Assembly (NCBI RefSeq): GCF_029504395.1
Contig: NZ_JAQFIF010000015.1
Coordinates: 18,828-82,827, forward strand
Source: Arthrobacter sp. ES3-54
Lineage (GTDB): Bacteria > Actinomycetota > Actinomycetes > Actinomycetales > Micrococcaceae
Direction of reading: 5' to 3'
DNA: 64,000 nucleotides
Shown here piece after piece: positions 61,112-64,000 of this stretch. Under the pieces are notes generated by a model. The model searched no databases, had not been told where the DNA came from, and was given only the letters and a program-made list of their open reading frames with translations. The position numbers and the translations under genes are program-made. The first letter of the stretch is position 1; each line of letters begins with the position of its first letter.

Positions 61112-62407
61112 TCAGGTAAGTTCGCCGGTGATGCGGCGGATCAGGGCGTGTTGGCGCCGCACTTGTTCAATAGCGCGCCATGGCGTGCGTTCGCCTTCGT
61201 ATTCACTGGAGAGATAACCGGTGTAGCCAGATTCCTTGAGGGCCTTGAGGACGGGCAGCCAGGGAATCTGTTGGTCTTCCAGCTGCTCGTTGATGTCGTG
61301 GAACTTCGCCTGGACGAACACCACGTACTGGGCGATATCGGCGAAGTCGGCGGGGTCGACGCCGATGCCGTCGAGGAAGGCGGGCCGGGTCTCGCGGGTC
61401 TCACCTTCGCGCAGCGGGATGGGCCGGTCCTGGAAGATTCCGGTGTCGATGAGCAGGCCGAAGTTCTTGGTTCCAGTCCGTTCGATGAGTCCGATGTAGT
61501 CCTCGACGACGGGGTGTCTGATGGGCGTCGGCGAATGAATCTCCGGGCAGATGATGATCCCCAGCTCGTGGGCCAGATCAAGGGAGCGTTCCACGGACTC
61601 GGTCCAGATGGGGTCTGGGACCAGGTCGCTGGACACCACGCCGATCTTGGGGCGCACGAAGCCGAAACGCAATTGGTTGGCAAGCCGCAGGTCCCGCTGC
61701 AGGGCCTCCGCACCCTCCGCGACCGTCATGGTGCGGCCCGGGTGAAGACGGGTGTCTATCCAGGAACCGTAGTTGGTCGGCTCCAGCGAATACTTCTCCA
61801 GCAGGCCGAACCAGTTATCGATCCAGGCCGGGGACGGTTCCGGATAGTTGGGAACGTGGCCCTCGCCGAGGATCTCGACGCCTGTGGCGCCCACGTCAGC
61901 GACGGCGGCCAGCGCCGTCTCAAGGTCCATCACCGTGCCGTAATCGCCCATGAAGCTGTAGAGGGAAACGCCGTAGCGGAAGGTACCTTCGCCGCCTTCC
62001 GGCGCGAGCGTTACTTTGCGGCTTGTCTGGTGAGTGGTGGGCTGGTGCTCGACTGGTATGTAGGACATCCGCAGCCGCAGCTCGATGGAGAGCTCGTGGA
62101 CGCCCTGCGGCAGGCCGCCGTCGAGGGGAACGGTGACCACTGCCGCTTCCTCAAGGGGCCAGCGCACGCCATCACTTTCCCAGAGCTGCCGCAGGGTGTA
62201 GGTCCGCCCGCCGAAGGTCCACAGCGGAACGTCAGGTCCGACGTCGACGATGTCGCCAACGCGAACGGCGATGCCATCGATGAGGGACGCGGCCATGCCC
62301 CGGTAGGAAGGCATCCGGACCCGGAACTGAAAGCCGGTTACACGTCCGCCGTCCGTTACGTTGCGGAAGCCGACGGACTGGATGAGGTCTCTTTCGAGAA
62401 GCATCAT
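61112..62407 (-). CDS. beta-alpha fusion of CGD type with altered metal site, copy 2
   Basis: A 431-residue fusion. Residues 1-135 form a CGDB-like domain (GGRVTGFQFRVRMPSYRGMAASLIDGIAVRVG; LRLRMSYIPVE), and residues 143-431 a TIM barrel beginning FRYGVSLYSFMGDYGTVMDLETAL. There is almost no linker. Predicted metal ligands are Glu289, Asp321 and Glu402, but the usual His of HVHAKF is Gln366 (VFVQAKFHD). It is distant from the other alpha domains and may act on a different substrate or do a different reaction. It is the first gene of a two-gene operon. The 5' side holds only a weak ACCTAAGTA element near 62464. Confidence 0.82.
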   Translation of the reverse strand: MMLLERDLIQSVGFRNVTDGGRVTGFQFRVRMPSYRGMAASLIDGIAVRVGDIVDVGPDVPLWTFGGRTYTLRQLWESDGVRWPLEEAAVVTVPLDGGLPQGVHELSIELRLRMSYIPVEHQPTTHQTSRKVTLAPEGGEGTFRYGVSLYSFMGDYGTVMDLETALAAVADVGATGVEILGEGHVPNYPEPSPAWIDNWFGLLEKYSLEPTNYGSWIDTRLHPGRTMTVAEGAEALQRDLRLANQLRFGFVRPKIGVVSSDLVPDPIWTESVERSLDLAHELGIIICPEIHSPTPIRHPVVEDYIGLIERTGTKNFGLLIDTGIFQDRPIPLREGETRETRPAFLDGIGVDPADFADIAQYVVFVQAKFHDINEQLEDQQIPWLPVLKALKESGYTGYLSSEYEGERTPWRAIEQVRRQHALIRRITGELT

Positions 62408-62610
62408 TGCTCACTCTCTCTAGGTGCAGAATCCAGAGTAGCAACCATTCCGTCTCTTTTACACCTAAGTAAGCGTCTAACCGGCAAAACTTGCCATAGG
62501 CCCTCAGCGGACCGCCGCTTCGAGGGTGCGCGATGACGAAGCCCGTCCTGTCCGACGGCAAGCGCTCATCCAGCCCGCAGCCCTCAGGCCCACGGGTACT
62601 CCCGCTCCCC

Positions 62611-62650
62611 TGGAGTGCGGACCAGCCGCCGTCGGACGGGAGGGCGGATC
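62611..62650 (-). pseudogene. worn SDR tail (remnant C)
   Basis: Minus-strand reading gives LPSDGGWSAL but without the following stop codon. It aligns with the DNA of remnants A, B and D for about 25 bases (GCGGACCAGCCGCCGTCGGA). It lies in the 392-base stretch 62408-62799, which otherwise shows no supported gene, only the channel gene's hairpin near its end. Confidence 0.5.
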
Positions 62651-62753
62651 CTTTCACTGATGGAAGAATGGATCTTGATTTCCTCTCTGGGGCACCTGGA
62701 TCTGGACCATGACCGTCGTCCGTCGGCGCCGAAAGCCCGCCCGATCCACTTTC

Positions 62754-62802
62754 TAAGTGGGCATTCAATAGGCGTGCCGCATCGGTATTGGAATCCCACT
62801 TA
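62754..62802 (-). terminator. hairpin at the end of the channel gene
   Basis: TAAGTGGG (62754-62761) pairs with CCCACTTA (62795-62802), with GCATTC/GAAT extending the helix imperfectly. It overlaps the stop codon of the minus-strand gene at 62800. The loop is long, so efficiency is uncertain. Confidence 0.45.
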
Positions 62803-63684
62803 TTTAAGGTCGGCCTTACGGTGCCGGTGGTGCAGCTGATAGCTGCGGAACACGGCAGAAGAGGTACTCCCCTCATGCCCGAAGTTCCCGCGAAGGACCT
62901 CGGCGAGATCCTCCAGCGCTGCGTATAGCATCCGTCCGGCGAAGCGGAGTTCTGCGTTGTCATGGTCCCGGGCTTCAGTAGCCAGCTGCTGTGCATACGT
63001 CACGGTGGCCGGCAGCGATCCCCTGCGCTCTGCTTCGTGGAAGTAGTAGGTTTCATGGAAGGACAGCAGGTCTATGCTGACCGATGCCACGTTTCCGGCC
63101 AGGGATTCGAGCAACACGGCGGCATGAGCGGGAGTCAGCGACGAGAGACCTTCGTCCCCGGCCGCTTCCCTGAACTGGCTCAGCCGGTGGGCCAAAGCCC
63201 TGCGACGGCTAAGGGCAGGGTAGGTCTGCAGTATCCAGGACACCGTAGCGGTTAGAAGCCCAAAACCGGCCACGGCCTCGGCGGCCGCGACCAGCCTAAG
63301 GAGAGGCAGTGCCGGCACGATGTCACCGTAGCCGACTGTGGAGAGGGTGACCATCGAGATGTAGAGGGCTTCGGTGAAATCGCCGTGCTGCGCCACCCCG
63401 TCTCCGTACACGAATCCTGCAGGCAGAAACGGGAAGTACACCAGAGCCCAGCCCAGAATAGCCAGGGCGGCCCAGGCTCCGATCACGGCAGCCATGGCGA
63501 GAGGGGCTGCGATTGTCGATGCCCGTCCCCGGACTTTGTTGGTTAACAGCCAGAGTCCCCGGATTATCGCCTTGCAGACCGGGCCTGTCCCGCGCGGATA
63601 CAGGAGTGTGTGGAAGACATCCGTGAACATCAGCAGGATCAGGCCTGCCCCGGCAGCGATCCAGAGTGCGTCGGTGAAATCCAT
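62800..63684 (-). CDS. two-transmembrane potassium channel-family protein
   Basis: A 294-residue membrane protein. Helices lie near residues 5-25, 58-85 and 122-145, and the pore loop STVGYGD (residues 115-121) is the potassium selectivity filter. The C-terminal half (RRRALAHRLSQFREAAGDEGLSSL onward) is soluble and mostly helical, with no recognised RCK domain. It probably conducts K+ passively. It is not functionally linked to its neighbours. Confidence 0.88.
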   Translation of the reverse strand: MDFTDALWIAAGAGLILLMFTDVFHTLLYPRGTGPVCKAIIRGLWLLTNKVRGRASTIAAPLAMAAVIGAWAALAILGWALVYFPFLPAGFVYGDGVAQHGDFTEALYISMVTLSTVGYGDIVPALPLLRLVAAAEAVAGFGLLTATVSWILQTYPALSRRRALAHRLSQFREAAGDEGLSSLTPAHAAVLLESLAGNVASVSIDLLSFHETYYFHEAERRGSLPATVTYAQQLATEARDHDNAELRFAGRMLYAALEDLAEVLRGNFGHEGSTSSAVFRSYQLHHRHRKADLK

Positions 63685-63785
63685 GCTTCAGCTTAAGGGT
63701 CCGAAGCCCTCGCGCGACGGCACCCGGCGCGAGGCCGTCGCCACGCAAGTCAGAATCAGTCGGTATTGACCGGCTGCCGCTGACC

Positions 63786-63827
63786 TACAGCGCGGAACAG
63801 CCGCCGTCGGAGGCGAGGATGGCGCCG
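63786..63827 (-). pseudogene. 3' end of a short-chain dehydrogenase gene (remnant D)
   Basis: Reads GAILASDGGCSAL then TAG on the minus strand, the Trp changed to Cys. The 42 bases are nearly identical to remnant B at 19520-19561. Upstream of it on the minus strand is unrelated sequence. The interval 63685-64000 contains no supported gene. A further GACGGCGGGAGC string at 63892-63903 looks like half of the SDR-associated hairpin. Confidence 0.65.
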
Positions 63828-63917
63828 TTGGGTGTAGGCGGCGGCGAGCCCTTCCAGCCCGCCGGTGAGAAGTAGCTTCGCACAAAGCCAACGACGGCGG
63901 GAGCTTCTTGGGTTCTA

Positions 63918-63961
63918 ACGGTCGTTGCAACACCCGAAGTTTTGGGAGTTGCAACGACCGT
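63918..63961. repeat. 14-bp perfect inverted repeat near the window end
   Basis: ACGGTCGTTGCAAC (63918-63931) and GTTGCAACGACCGT (63948-63961) are separated by 16 bases. The stem is moderately AT-rich for this genome. It might be a terminator or the end of an insertion element continuing past the window; no transposase is visible. Confidence 0.55.
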
Positions 63962-64000
63962 GCCTCGTTTAATGGATGGTTCATCGGAACCTCAGAAACA

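Overview
The window comes from a high-GC actinobacterium, most likely Arthrobacter or Pseudarthrobacter (Micrococcaceae). The clues are the gcvP-gcvT-gcvH-glyA-sdaA-lipA run behind a tandem glycine riboswitch, a levan fructotransferase of the Arthrobacter type, ROK and LacI regulated sugar operons, DUF222/HNH and ECF41 genes, and a glycoside 3-oxidase whose residue numbering fits the Pseudarthrobacter enzyme as I remember it. No rRNA, tRNA, CRISPR array, complete insertion sequence or replication origin was seen.

Layout. (1) 1-8.76 kb, minus strand: one-carbon and glycine metabolism (gcvP, gcvT, gcvH, glyA, sdaA, lipA, start of a methylenetetrahydrofolate-reductase-like gene) under a tandem glycine riboswitch. 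(2) 9.1-19.1 kb: fructan locus with a Tat-exported levan fructotransferase, an ABC sugar importer, two GH32 enzymes (one broken by an in-frame stop and carrying a sugar-kinase-like leader), a LacI repressor and repeated LacI-type operators. (3) 19.1-25.8 kb: patchwork with ABC-ATPase and short-chain dehydrogenase (SDR) remnants, an ECF41 sigma factor operon with its own ECF41-like promoter, a DUF222/HNH gene, a phosphotransferase and a small barrel protein. (4) 25.8-30.2 kb: xylA-xylB with a divergent ROK regulator. (5) 30.4-39.3 kb: aromatic meta-cleavage operon (extradiol dioxygenase, two FAA-family hydrolases, cyclase, FAD monooxygenase, amidohydrolase, SDRs) with a LysR regulator. (6) 39.4-62.4 kb: a C-glycoside catabolic island. 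(7) 62.4-64 kb: ion channel gene and more SDR-tail remnants.

The most notable content is the island. It holds two glycoside 3-oxidases of the CarA/G3Ox kind and five complete sets of C-glycoside deglycosidase modules (small beta domain plus TIM-barrel alpha domain). Two sets are adjacent separate genes in one operon, one is a divergent pair, and two are single-chain beta-alpha fusions in tandem. They sit with an ABC sugar importer, two Gfo/Idh/MocA dehydrogenases, two further sugar isomerase/epimerase-like proteins, an MFS transporter, a ROK regulator and a LysR regulator. A short CATAAGT(A) element recurs in the island's control regions.

Proposed joint function (inference): plant-type C-glycosides enter, the sugar is oxidised at C3, the deglycosidases break the C-C bond by elimination, the 3-keto-sugar is reduced or isomerised, and the phenolic aglycone goes to the neighbouring meta-cleavage operon. 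Levan and xylose genes nearby fit a soil or rhizosphere bacterium living on plant material.
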